Below are positions 55,738-63,972 of a stretch of DNA of 64,000 bases, in pieces. A program made the translations under genes and the position numbers. The notes below the pieces were generated by a model that was given only the letters and a program-made list of their open reading frames with translations, was not told the DNA's origin and did not search any database. Location of the stretch: the NCBI RefSeq assembly GCF_041914405.1, contig NZ_JAYSDK010000019.1:33955-97954 (forward strand). The letters run 5' to 3'. Source of the DNA: Zoogloea sp041914405. GTDB taxonomy: Bacteria > Pseudomonadota > Gammaproteobacteria > Burkholderiales > Rhodocyclaceae. The stretch's first letter is position 1. The number at the start of each line of letters is the position of its first letter.

Positions 55738-57957
55738 ATGCAGACCCTTTCCCGCATCGACCGCTCCCTGCGGGCCGCCCGGCGCATCGCGCTGAGCCAT
55801 TACGTGGCCAGCGGCCTGGTGGCGGCGCTCGGCATGTTGCTGATTTCCGGTGTCATGCACTTCTACTTCGGCGCGTTCGCCGCGGCGGCGGCATCGGTGG
55901 GCGTGGCCATCGTGATTCCGCCGGACCAGCCTGCTCCCCAGCGCGGCAAGTTCTGGCAGCTGCTGCCGGCCGCGTTGATCGGCCTGCCGCTGTTCCTCGC
56001 CGTCCAGGCCCTGCACAACGCGCCGGTGCTGCTCGGCCTGCTGCTGGTGCCGGCCAGCTTCATCGCCTTCCTGGCCGGCGCCTGGGGCAAGCGCGGGCTA
56101 CCGATCTCCATTTCGATAATGTTCGCGCTGGTGCTGTCGATGGCTGTGCCGGTGCAGGGCGGCACCGGCAGCATCGCAACGACCGGCCTGTACTGCACCA
56201 TCGGCAGCGCGGGCTACCTGGTGTTCGCCAGCCTGGCCAACTCAGCCCTCAACGCCCGCTACCGGATCCAGATGCTGGCCGACGTGCTCTTTGCGCTGGC
56301 GGGCCTGATGCGCTGCCAGGCACGGCAATTCTCTGCCCTGTCCCAGCCGTCGGATGCCGCCCCGCTGATCGGCGAGCTGCTGCACCGCCAGGCCTCACTG
56401 GCCGACCAGTTGCAGGCGGCCCGCAACATCCTGCTCGAATCCCCACGCACGCCACGCCGCCAACGCCTGGCCGGCATGCTGCTGCAGGTACTGGAGATGC
56501 GCGACCACCTGCTGGCCAGCGAACTGGACGTGGACACCCTGCGCGCCCACCCCGGCCACCCGCCACTGCTCAATGCCCTCGGCGAGATCCTCGGTACCCT
56601 GGCCGACGAGCTGGACAGCCTCGCCGACGCCCTGCTAATCGGCCGCCAGCCGGAGCCCTTCGCCAGCCATCGGCCCCGACTTGCCCGCCTGGAGTTGCCC
56701 GATGAAGAAGACCACGGCGCCAACGACAGCACCCCGTCGACGGCGATGCTGGCCCGCGGCCTCAGCAACCGCCTGGGCCACATCAACGACGAAACCCTGC
56801 GCCTGATCGCCCTCGCCCGCGGCGAGGCGCAACCCGACCTGAGCCTGGTGCGCACCGCCTGGCAGGCCTTCGTCAGCCCCACGGCCTGGTCCTGGCAACC
56901 GCTCTCCGAGCTGTGGCACTGGAACGCGCCGCCGCTGCGCCACGCGATCCGCGCCGCCCTTGCCATCGGCAGCGCCTACGCGCTGTCCCTCGCCGTACCC
57001 TGGGGCACCCACGACTACTGGATCCTGCTGACCATCGTCGTGGTGCTGCGCGGCAGCCTGGCCCAGACCGTCGAACGGCGCAACCACCGGGTGCTCGGCA
57101 CCCTGCTCGGTTGCGTGCTGACCGGCGCGCTGCTGGCGATCCATCCGCCTTCCGTCCTCCTGCTGCTGATCGTCATGCTGGCCCAGGGCATCGCCCACGC
57201 CTTCGCAGTGCGGCGCTACATCGTCGCTGCGGTAGCCGCAACAGTCATGGGCCTGGTACAGAGCCACATGCTGAACGCCGGCAGCGCCACCTTCGAAGTC
57301 ATCGAGCGCATCGCCGACACGCTGGCCGGCGTCGCCATCGCCTGGGCCTTCGCCTACGTGCTGCCCAGCTGGGAGCGCGGCCGCATCCCGGCCCTCGTCG
57401 CCCGCAGCCTCGCCGCCCAGGCCCACCACGCCCGTGTCGCGCTGGGCCTCGGGCAGTTGCAGGCGGTGGACAACGAACCCGAACTGGCCTGGCGGCTGGC
57501 CCGGCGCGAGGCCTACGACAGCCTGTCGGCGCTGGTACAGGCCACCCAGCAATCCCTCGCCGAACCCCGCGCGGTACGCCCGCCGCTGGAAGCCCTGGGG
57601 CGTCTGCTGGCCCACAACTACCAGCTCCTCGCCCAGCTCACCGCGGTGAAGACGATGCTGATGTCGCGCCGCGGCCGCCTCGACGCGGCGCGTATCCAGC
57701 TTCCGCTGCAACAGGCCGCTGAGGCCATCGATCAGGCGCTGACAGCCTCCGACCCGCAGCCGATGGCTCAACCCCCGGCACAGGAGCCCCCCGCCCTGCC
57801 CGACCCTTTCGAACAGGACCTGAGCCCGTGGCTGCTGCGTCGCCTCGGCCTGGCCAGCGAACTTGCCGCGCAGGTGCGCGGCGATGCAGAGGCGGTGTTG
57901 CGGTCGGCGAAGGCAGAGGCGGACGCGGATCGCGCTGGGCGGGGGGCGGGCGAATGA
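55738..57957 (+). CDS. FUSC/YccS family inner membrane protein
   Basis: A 739-residue protein with two membrane blocks (about 20-175 and 400-545), each followed by a helical cytoplasmic domain, the architecture of YccS/YhfK and of AaeB-type aromatic acid efflux proteins. The second block has the FUSC signature YWILLTIVVVLRGSLAQTVERRNHRVLGTLLG (read as landmark in parts). Substrates are unknown; an aromatic acid role is possible given the shikimate catabolic genes nearby, but this is only a guess. Its stop codon TGA (57955-57957) lies inside a REP-like element. Confidence 0.82.
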   Translation: MQTLSRIDRSLRAARRIALSHYVASGLVAALGMLLISGVMHFYFGAFAAAAASVGVAIVIPPDQPAPQRGKFWQLLPAALIGLPLFLAVQALHNAPVLLGLLLVPASFIAFLAGAWGKRGLPISISIMFALVLSMAVPVQGGTGSIATTGLYCTIGSAGYLVFASLANSALNARYRIQMLADVLFALAGLMRCQARQFSALSQPSDAAPLIGELLHRQASLADQLQAARNILLESPRTPRRQRLAGMLLQVLEMRDHLLASELDVDTLRAHPGHPPLLNALGEILGTLADELDSLADALLIGRQPEPFASHRPRLARLELPDEEDHGANDSTPSTAMLARGLSNRLGHINDETLRLIALARGEAQPDLSLVRTAWQAFVSPTAWSWQPLSELWHWNAPPLRHAIRAALAIGSAYALSLAVPWGTHDYWILLTIVVVLRGSLAQTVERRNHRVLGTLLGCVLTGALLAIHPPSVLLLLIVMLAQGIAHAFAVRRYIVAAVAATVMGLVQSHMLNAGSATFEVIERIADTLAGVAIAWAFAYVLPSWERGRIPALVARSLAAQAHHARVALGLGQLQAVDNEPELAWRLARREAYDSLSALVQATQQSLAEPRAVRPPLEALGRLLAHNYQLLAQLTAVKTMLMSRRGRLDAARIQLPLQQAAEAIDQALTASDPQPMAQPPAQEPPALPDPFEQDLSPWLLRRLGLASELAAQVRGDAEAVLRSAKAEADADRAGRGAGE

Positions 57958-58020
57958 ATTCGCCCCCACGGGAGCCTCCGGTTGGCAGCTTGCCGCTGTG
58001 GGGGCGAATTCATTCGCCCA
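57948..58020. repeat. REP-like element 9 (inverted pair, reversed order)
   Basis: Units at 57948-57969 and 57998-58020. The unit order is opposite to the other pairs: the complement form comes first. The first unit overlaps the end of the FUSC gene and supplies its stop codon. Confidence 0.9.
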
Positions 58021-58040
58021 TCCCCCCCAAACCCAAACCA

Positions 58041-58075
58041 AAAAAATCCCGCCAGAGCGCAATGCTCGGCGGGAT
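58041..58075 (-). terminator. Intrinsic terminator of the MFS gene
   Basis: ATCCCGCC/GGCGGGAT outer stem and GAGC/GCTC inner stem; on the minus strand seven T's follow. Confidence 0.9.
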
Positions 58076-58139
58076 GCTAAAGACCGGCGGGTAGTTTGGG
58101 AGGAGAGGTGCCCGCCGGGTGGGAAAAGCCAGTACAAGT

Positions 58140-59366
58140 TCAGTGCCGCAGGTCGCTCTCCAGCCGCCCACGATGGGAAAACAGAAAACCGAGGCAGACG
58201 AACAGCAGCACGCCCTCGATCCACAAGGCCACCTGCACGCCCCACCAGGCCGCCAGCAGACCGGCCGCCAGCCCACCGATGGCGTCGAAGCCGAAGCGCG
58301 TCGCCATGAAGAAGGACACCACGCGACCGCGCATGGTCTCCGGCGTGCTCGACTGCAGCAGCATGTTGATGCCGGCGTTGCAGACGGTGATGCCGAAGCC
58401 CAGCAGCACCAGCCCGGCAAAGGCCAGCGCCGGCAGGTGGCTGGCGCCGATGCCGACCAACGCCACAGCGCTGATCGCCACCGCGGCAACCACGCCCTGG
58501 CTCAGCCGCGCCAGCGAACGCACTCGGGTCAGCACGATGGTCCCCAGGAAGGCCCCGCCTCCCGCCCCGCCCCACAGCCAGCCGAGGGTCTTCGCATCGC
58601 CGAGGAAGACGTCCTTGGCCAGGATCGGCAGCAGCGTCGCATAGCTCGACGCGGTCAGGTTCACGCCGATGACCACGCCGATCAGCACCCGCACATACCA
58701 GGTGTCCCACACATAGCGCGCGCCTTCCTTGAAGACCCGCCCGACCGGGCCGCGCACCGGCTCCGGCATGCGCCCGTCGGCACGCAGCACCGCGAAGATC
58801 AGCGCCATGAAAGACAGCGCATTGAGGCCGAAACACACCGCCTCCGAACTCAGCCCCAGCAGCAACCCGGCCACCGGCGGCCCGAAGAAGCGGCCGCCAT
58901 TGACCAGCATCGAGTTGAGCGCCAGTGCATTGGGCAAGTCCTCACGGCTTTCCACGAAGGCGTTGATCAGCGAATGGCGCAGCGGCGCATCAAAACTGCT
59001 CAGCACGCCGAGCAGCAGGGACATGGCGACGATCAGCGTCGGCCCGATCCAGCCCAGCGCCGTCAGCACCGCCAGCGTCAGCGCCTGGGTCGCGAGCAGG
59101 GACTGCACGACGATCAGGCAGCGCCGCTTGTCCTGCTTGTCGATCCATGCGCCGGCCAGCGGCCCGAGCAACAACTGCGGGGCCAAGGATGCAAAGGTGG
59201 TCACGCCGAGCAACGCCGCGGACCCGGTCAGCCGGTACACCAGCCACACCAGCGCCACCTGCTGGATCCATGAGCCCAGCAGCGACACCGCCTGGCCAAA
59301 GAAGTACAGCCGGAAATTGGCCGACCGCAACGCACGTATCGACTCGGGAACCCTTCTCTCACTCAC
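58140..59366 (-). CDS. MFS transporter (EntS/DHA3-like exporter family)
   Basis: A 408-residue major facilitator protein with twelve helices; NFRLYFFGQAVSLLGSWIQQVALVWLVYRL near the start and LAGAWIDKQDKRRCLI (motif A) are typical of the EntS/enterobactin exporter-like group. Export of a siderophore or toxic compound is more likely than uptake. It is 29 bases downstream of quiC on the same strand and may be cotranscribed, so a link to aromatic acid handling cannot be excluded. Confidence 0.82.
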   Translation of the reverse strand: MSERRVPESIRALRSANFRLYFFGQAVSLLGSWIQQVALVWLVYRLTGSAALLGVTTFASLAPQLLLGPLAGAWIDKQDKRRCLIVVQSLLATQALTLAVLTALGWIGPTLIVAMSLLLGVLSSFDAPLRHSLINAFVESREDLPNALALNSMLVNGGRFFGPPVAGLLLGLSSEAVCFGLNALSFMALIFAVLRADGRMPEPVRGPVGRVFKEGARYVWDTWYVRVLIGVVIGVNLTASSYATLLPILAKDVFLGDAKTLGWLWGGAGGGAFLGTIVLTRVRSLARLSQGVVAAVAISAVALVGIGASHLPALAFAGLVLLGFGITVCNAGINMLLQSSTPETMRGRVVSFFMATRFGFDAIGGLAAGLLAAWWGVQVALWIEGVLLFVCLGFLFSHRGRLESDLRH

Positions 59367-59395
59367 CCCTGCACACTCCGCAAACCGTCAAGCCG

Positions 59396-61300
59396 TCAGC
59401 CCCTCCTCGCCTGGGCCGACATGCGGACCGGTGCGTTGGAAGCCCCGAAGCCGGCATAGCCGTCACGGCGCTGGACGATTTCGAAGAAAAAGCGGTCCAC
59501 GAACATCTGGGTGTAGAAGTGGAAGAATTCCCCCTCCTCGTTGCGGTCGTAGAGGACCCCGAGGCGGCGCATGCGTTCGAGCAGCGCGTCGTCCAGCTCG
59601 AAACGGGCCGGCAGGTCTTCATAATAATTGTCGGCCACGTCGAGCAGCGCGATGCCGTGCTTGGCCAGGTACTCGGCGGTGACAAAGAGGTCATCGCTGG
59701 CCAGCGCAATGTGGTGCACCCCGCCGCCCTGCAGCGCCTCCATGCTGCGCCCGGTGACGGTGGCGCGGCTGTGGGACACGTTGAGGGCGATGCGCAGGGA
59801 CTGGCCCGCATCGACCATCGCACAGCTGCGCACCAGCCCGTTGGGATCGGCCAGCTCCATGCTCTCCTGCGGATGCAGGCCCAGCACCACGCGGTTGAAC
59901 AGCACGCCGGTATCGAACTGCTCGAAGGGGAAGCCTTCCGCCAGGTGATCCACGCTGCGGATGCCGGCCTTGCTGCGGCCGAGCTTTGCCGGGTCGACGA
60001 CGAAATCGGTCTCGAGGAAGCCCTTGTCCTCCAGCGCCTGGGACACGAAGTAGATGATGCTGTCGTCCACCGCGCGCAGCGCCGGGATCAAAGCCTCGTT
60101 GGGGCCCACGCGGCCGGCATGGCTGGGCACGTGGAAGGCCACGCCGCGGTTCACCGCCCGCTGGCCGTCGTCGGTGGCCAGGCCCAGCGCGCAGATCGAC
60201 GGCCCGCGGCGCTGGAAGTAATCGCTGGCGAAGGAGCCCGGCTCGTTGTTGAGCACCAGGCGCACGTCACCCTGCTGGTAGAGCTCGACGTTCTTGGTGC
60301 GGTGGGTGCCGGAGTGATCGAAGCCCAAGCCCTGCAACGCCTTGCCGAGGGCCTTGCCGGACGCGTCATCCACCGCGAACTCGATGAAGGACAGGCCACG
60401 CAGCTTGGGCGGCGCCGGCGGGTTGAACAGCTCGATGCGCTCGGTCAGCGCGCGGGCAGCAGTATCGCTGACGGCCTGGGCTTCCAGGCGCGCGCGGATC
60501 TGTTCCTCGAGGTAGAGCAGCGACGAGAAGGCGTCGAGGGTCGTGCGGCGGTTCGGCGCGGCGCGGAACACGTCGTTGAAGATCTCCAGCGACAGCGGGC
60601 CCGGATAGCCGGCCTTCAGCACGTGCTCCATGAAGCCGACCAGGTCGAAGGTGCCCTGGCCCGGGAAGCAGCGGTAATGGCGGCTCCACTGCAGCACGTC
60701 CATCACCATCCGCGGCGCGTCAGCCAGTTGCAGGAAGAACAGCTTGTCGGCGGGGATCTGCTCGATGCCGGCCGGATCGTCGCCACGCGACAGGATGTGG
60801 AAACTGTCCAGGCAGATCCCCAGATGCGGGTGGTCGGCCTTTTTGACGATCTCCCAGGAATGGCCGTAGCGATTGACGTGGTGGCCCCAGGCCAGCGCCT
60901 CGTAGGCGATGCGCAGCCCGCGCTCGGCGGCCTTCTCGGCCATCGCGTGGAGTTGCGAAGCCATCAGCTCATCGTCGCAGATGGTGTTGGCCTGCACGTT
61001 GGAGCACACCAGCAGCATCGGCGCACCGAGCTCGACCATCAGATCGAACTTGCGCTGGGCGCGGTCCAGATTACGCTTGAAACGGGCGTCGTCCACGCCG
61101 TCCATGTCGCGGAAGGGCTGGTAGAGGTCGATGCCCAGGCCCAGGTCGGCACAGCGCTGGCGGATCTCGCGCGGCGACATACGGCTGTAGATGAGGTCGT
61201 TCTCGAAGATCTCCACCGCGTCGAAACGCGCGCGGGCAATGGATTCCAGCTTCTCTTCGAGGGTTCCACTGATGCAGACAGTGGCAATGGCTCGGCGCAT
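59396..61300 (-). CDS. quiC: 3-dehydroshikimate dehydratase (QuiC-type, fused to HPPD-like domain)
   Basis: A 634-residue two-domain protein. The N-terminal TIM barrel (about 1-280) has probable metal ligands in IAYEALAWG, GICLDSFHIL and LSLEIFND, as in bacterial dehydroshikimate dehydratases. The C-terminal half (about 295-620) has VOC/4-hydroxyphenylpyruvate dioxygenase signatures with His in SVDHLAEG and VHHIALAS and Glu in FFEIVQRR. It converts 3-dehydroshikimate to protocatechuate; the function of the HPPD-like half is uncertain. The start at 61300 has GGCGGAGA upstream. Aroma-catabolic role is supported by aroE-like, aroQ-like and IclR neighbours. Confidence 0.88.
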   Translation of the reverse strand: MRRAIATVCISGTLEEKLESIARARFDAVEIFENDLIYSRMSPREIRQRCADLGLGIDLYQPFRDMDGVDDARFKRNLDRAQRKFDLMVELGAPMLLVCSNVQANTICDDELMASQLHAMAEKAAERGLRIAYEALAWGHHVNRYGHSWEIVKKADHPHLGICLDSFHILSRGDDPAGIEQIPADKLFFLQLADAPRMVMDVLQWSRHYRCFPGQGTFDLVGFMEHVLKAGYPGPLSLEIFNDVFRAAPNRRTTLDAFSSLLYLEEQIRARLEAQAVSDTAARALTERIELFNPPAPPKLRGLSFIEFAVDDASGKALGKALQGLGFDHSGTHRTKNVELYQQGDVRLVLNNEPGSFASDYFQRRGPSICALGLATDDGQRAVNRGVAFHVPSHAGRVGPNEALIPALRAVDDSIIYFVSQALEDKGFLETDFVVDPAKLGRSKAGIRSVDHLAEGFPFEQFDTGVLFNRVVLGLHPQESMELADPNGLVRSCAMVDAGQSLRIALNVSHSRATVTGRSMEALQGGGVHHIALASDDLFVTAEYLAKHGIALLDVADNYYEDLPARFELDDALLERMRRLGVLYDRNEEGEFFHFYTQMFVDRFFFEIVQRRDGYAGFGASNAPVRMSAQARRG

Positions 61301-61325
61301 CAAGGGTCTCCGCCTGTTGTGCTTG

Positions 61326-61331
61326 TTTATA
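61326..61331 (-). promoter_or_regulatory. Possible -10 (TATAAA) of quiC
   Basis: Minus strand TATAAA about 26 bases before the quiC ATG; no clear -35, fitting an activator-dependent promoter. Confidence 0.4.
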
Positions 61332-61384
61332 GACAGAATGGTAGGCAGCCCGTTTTGGACGGACCATTGCCCAGCAGGGCTTAC

Positions 61385-61422
61385 TGCGCGACAATCGCGC
61401 ACTCCACACCAACAATCGCGCG
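61385..61422. promoter_or_regulatory. Candidate IclR-type operator between quiC and its regulator
   Basis: TGCGCGA-CAA-TCGCGCA at 61385-61401 is a perfect palindrome with a three-base centre, followed 10 bases later by the half-site CAATCGCGCG (61413-61422). It is centred about 65 bases upstream of the quiC -10 and about 80 bases before the regulator ATG, a place from which it could control both divergent genes. Confidence 0.65.
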
Positions 61423-61472
61423 CTTTGCACCGGCGGTATCAAACGGTGGGCGTCCGAGACGGAGACACGGAA

Positions 61473-62246
61473 ATGGCCGACGAAGAACAGGAACTCGACC
61501 GACGCGACTGGATCGCCGGTCTCGAAAAGGGCTTGCGCATCATCGAGGCGTTCAGCGACGCGCACCCACGCCTGACGCCCTCCACTGCCGCGCGGCGCAC
61601 CGGCATCACCCGCACCGCAGCACGGCGCTACCTGCTGACCTTGCAGCACCTGGGCTACGTGGACAGCGACGGCACCCATTTCTGGCTGACGCCGCGCATC
61701 CTGCGCCTGGGCTGGTCCTATTTCGATTCAGCCAAGGTGCCACGGGCGGTACAGCCCTTCCTGCAGCGGATCAGCATCGAATTGGGCGGTTCAGCCTTCT
61801 TTGCGGTGCTCGACGAGGACGAGGTGGTCTTTGTGGCCCGCAACGGTACCGGCCGCGTGCAGAGCCTGGGCTTCGTGCTCGGCGCCCGCATTGCCGCCAA
61901 CCTGGCCTCGGCGGGCATCGTGCTGCTGGCCTGCAAGCCCGCCGAGGAGGTGGAGCGCTGGCTGACGGGGCGCAAGTTCATTCCCTACACCCCGCACAGC
62001 TATACCAACGTGGAGGACGTCCGCGCCGTGATCGACAAAGCGCGGACCAATGGCTACAGCATCCTGGAACAGCAGCTCGAGCAGGATCGCCGTGGCATCG
62101 CCGTGCCGGTGCGAACCCGCGCCGGCGTGGTCGTCGGGGCCATCAGCGTGAGCCTGCCGATAGGCAACGAAACCACGCAGCAGGCCCTGACCCGCGCCTT
62201 GCCAGTCCTGCGCGAAGCCGAGCACGCGCTGCTGTCGCTGCTCTAG
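61473..62246 (+). CDS. IclR family regulator of aromatic/shikimate catabolism (PcaR/PobR-like)
   Basis: A 257-residue IclR protein of the beta-ketoadipate subgroup: winged helix with RLTPSTAARRTGITRTAARRYLLTLQHLGYV and the effector domain with RNGTGRVQSLGFVLGARI and GIAVPVRTRAGVVVGAISVSLP. PcaR, PobR, PcaU and QuiR-like members answer to protocatechuate, shikimate and similar acids, often as activators. Divergence from quiC and closeness to aroQ/aroE-like genes support a local role. The ATG at 61473 has GGAGACACGGAA in front; more than 90 upstream codons in frame run through the divergent gene and are rejected. Confidence 0.88.
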   Translation: MADEEQELDRRDWIAGLEKGLRIIEAFSDAHPRLTPSTAARRTGITRTAARRYLLTLQHLGYVDSDGTHFWLTPRILRLGWSYFDSAKVPRAVQPFLQRISIELGGSAFFAVLDEDEVVFVARNGTGRVQSLGFVLGARIAANLASAGIVLLACKPAEEVERWLTGRKFIPYTPHSYTNVEDVRAVIDKARTNGYSILEQQLEQDRRGIAVPVRTRAGVVVGAISVSLPIGNETTQQALTRALPVLREAEHALLSLL

Positions 62247-62252
62247 GCGCCA

Positions 62253-62690
62253 TCAGCGGATAGCCGACACCGCCGCACGCAGGGCAAGCAGGTAGCTGTC
62301 CACGCCAAAACCACAGATCTGCCCCTTCACGATGTCGGCAAACACCGACACGTGGCGGAACGGCTCGCGGGCGTGGATGTTGGACATGTGCAGCTCGACG
62401 ATCGGGCAGGTCAGGATCGCCAGCGCGTCGCGGATGCCGTAGCTGTAGTGGGTCCACGCGCCGGCGTTGATCAGCACCGCATCCACGCCATCGGTGAAGG
62501 CCTGGTGGATGCGCAGGCACATGTCGCCTTCCTGGTTGGTCTGGTAGCTGTCCACCTCGACGCCCAGTTCGCGGCCCAGAGCCTGCAACTGGCCGTCGAT
62601 CTCCTCCAGCGTGACGGTGCCGTACTGCACCGGGTCGCGCTTGCCGAACATATTGTGGTTGATGCCGTGCAGCATCAGGATCTTCTTCAT
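62253..62690 (-). CDS. aroQ: 3-dehydroquinate dehydratase type II, diverged catabolic form
   Basis: A 145-residue type II dehydroquinase. Catalytic Tyr23 (QYG) and Arg18 are kept in GKRDPVQYGTVTLEEID and the active-site Asn/His regions in VLINAGAWTHYSYGIRDAL and VELHMSNIHAREPFRH. The usual GPNLNLLG start reads HGINHNMFG, so it is divergent from biosynthetic AroQ, fitting a catabolic QuiB role: dehydroquinate to dehydroshikimate. It begins 13 bases after the aroE-like gene and ends 6 bases from the convergent IclR gene. Confidence 0.85.
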   Translation of the reverse strand: MKKILMLHGINHNMFGKRDPVQYGTVTLEEIDGQLQALGRELGVEVDSYQTNQEGDMCLRIHQAFTDGVDAVLINAGAWTHYSYGIRDALAILTCPIVELHMSNIHAREPFRHVSVFADIVKGQICGFGVDSYLLALRAAVSAIR

Positions 62691-62703
62691 CGCGCGCGCC
62701 TCC

Positions 62704-63537
62704 TCAGTACTTGATCTGCGCCACGGCGCGCAGCTCATCCGGCGTGGCGGTGCCGAAGCCGAAGAACTCCAGGTAGGCCGGGATCATCTCGAACAGCATG
62801 TCGGTGCCGACCTGGATCGGGCAGCCCTTGGCCTGGGCGGCGGCGAGCAGCGGCGTAATGGCTTGCTTCATCACCACTTCACCGACGAAGGTGGTCGGCG
62901 CCACGCGGTCCATGTCGAAGGGCAGCGGATCGTCTTCCTTCATGCCCAGCGGCGTGGCATTGACGATCAGGTCGAAGCCAGCCGGATCGTTCGAGCCAGT
63001 GCTGACCTTGAGCTCGGGGTAGTGGGCAACCAGGCGCTCGGCGAGGCTCTTCGACGAGGCCTCGAAGTTGTCGTACAAGGCGATCTCGGCGACGCCGGCC
63101 GCCGCCAGCGAAGCGGCGATCGCACAGCCCACGCCGCCGTTGCCGGACACCAGCACGCGCTTGCCCTTCAGCTCGAAGCCCTTGCGCAGCACGCCGCGCA
63201 CGAAGCCGGCGCCGTCGAACTGGTCGCCGAGCAGGGTGCCGTCCGGGCGCAGCAGGATCGCGTTACAGGCGCCGGCGACGCTCGCGGTCGGCGTCACCTC
63301 ATCCACCAGCGACATGGTGGTGACTTTGTGCGGCATGGTCACCAGCGCGCCGCGCAGGTTGGTCATCTTGCGCAGGGACTGGATCGCCGCCGGGTAGTCC
63401 TCCGGCTTGACGCCCATCGGCATCACCACCGCGTCGATGCCCTTCGACTCGAACCACGGGTTGTAGATCATCGGGGCCTTGAAAGCCTCGGTCGGGTAGC
63501 CGAGGTGGGCGATGACGGTCGTTTTGCCACTGATCAT
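62704..63537 (-). CDS. Shikimate/quinate dehydrogenase (AroE-like), catabolic type
   Basis: A 277-residue AroE-family enzyme. Catalytic Lys71 (TMPHKVTTM), Asn92 (GACNAIL) and Asp108 (DQFDGAGF) are kept. The shikimate-binding SxS of AroE is changed: the place reads YPTEAFKAP. The nucleotide fold has GNGGVG (132-137), and Asp156 (LYDNFEA) at the end of the second strand where NADP enzymes have the NRT motif, suggesting NAD use. It would oxidise shikimate or quinate in the catabolic route that ends in protocatechuate. AAGGAGA precedes the ATG. Confidence 0.82.
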   Translation of the reverse strand: MISGKTTVIAHLGYPTEAFKAPMIYNPWFESKGIDAVVMPMGVKPEDYPAAIQSLRKMTNLRGALVTMPHKVTTMSLVDEVTPTASVAGACNAILLRPDGTLLGDQFDGAGFVRGVLRKGFELKGKRVLVSGNGGVGCAIAASLAAAGVAEIALYDNFEASSKSLAERLVAHYPELKVSTGSNDPAGFDLIVNATPLGMKEDDPLPFDMDRVAPTTFVGEVVMKQAITPLLAAAQAKGCPIQVGTDMLFEMIPAYLEFFGFGTATPDELRAVAQIKY

Positions 63538-63730
63538 GAGTGTCTCCTTTTTATCCGGGGGAATGCGACGACGTCCGTTGGCCCTCTCTGGGCGGAAAGC
63601 TGGCGGTGCATCGCGCCGTTGCGGCCAAGCCCGGGGTATCCCGGGCGACGCAACATGGAGCGCAGCTTAGCGACGCGGGCACAGCGGCAAAATCCGCTAA
63701 ACACCAGTCTTGGGCGATTAACGCACAGCA

Positions 63731-63840
63731 CGGCGCGACAATCGCCCAGCTTGGATACCGCGTCGCAGCAATTTTTCGACCCAACAGCCCCGCCCCCGAA
63801 GCTGCGCGCCAATCGCGCCAATCAGCGCGACAATCGCGCA
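63731..63840. promoter_or_regulatory. Cluster of operator-like palindromes upstream of the aroE-like operon
   Basis: In the 435-base gene-free stretch 63538-63972 three variants of the palindrome at 61385 recur: GGCGCGA-CAA-TCGCCC (63732-63747), TGCGCGC-CAA-TCGCGC (63803-63818) and AGCGCGA-CAA-TCGCGCA (63824-63840). They lie between the aroE-like gene (minus) and the gene starting at 63973 (plus), so a shared regulator may control both. No other feature is seen in the stretch. Confidence 0.6.
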
Positions 63841-63972
63841 AAGCCTGCCAGAAGCACGGTTTTTCGCAGGAACCTCCTCTGTAAGCTCCGCCCCGTGCTG
63901 ACCTCGCCAGGTCTGCAACTCCACACAAGCCGGATCCCACGAATCGGCCCAACAAAGACAGAGGAGACATCC

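Noticed and set aside
58140..59366. Shikimate or quinate importer role for the MFS protein
   Set aside because: The sequence resembles EntS-like exporters and not the QuiK/ShiA sugar-porter type; closeness to quiC alone is not enough.
59147..61190. Plus-strand open frame opposite quiC and the MFS gene, running into the IclR region
   Set aside because: It is antisense to quiC, has no domain, and no start or ribosome site of its own.
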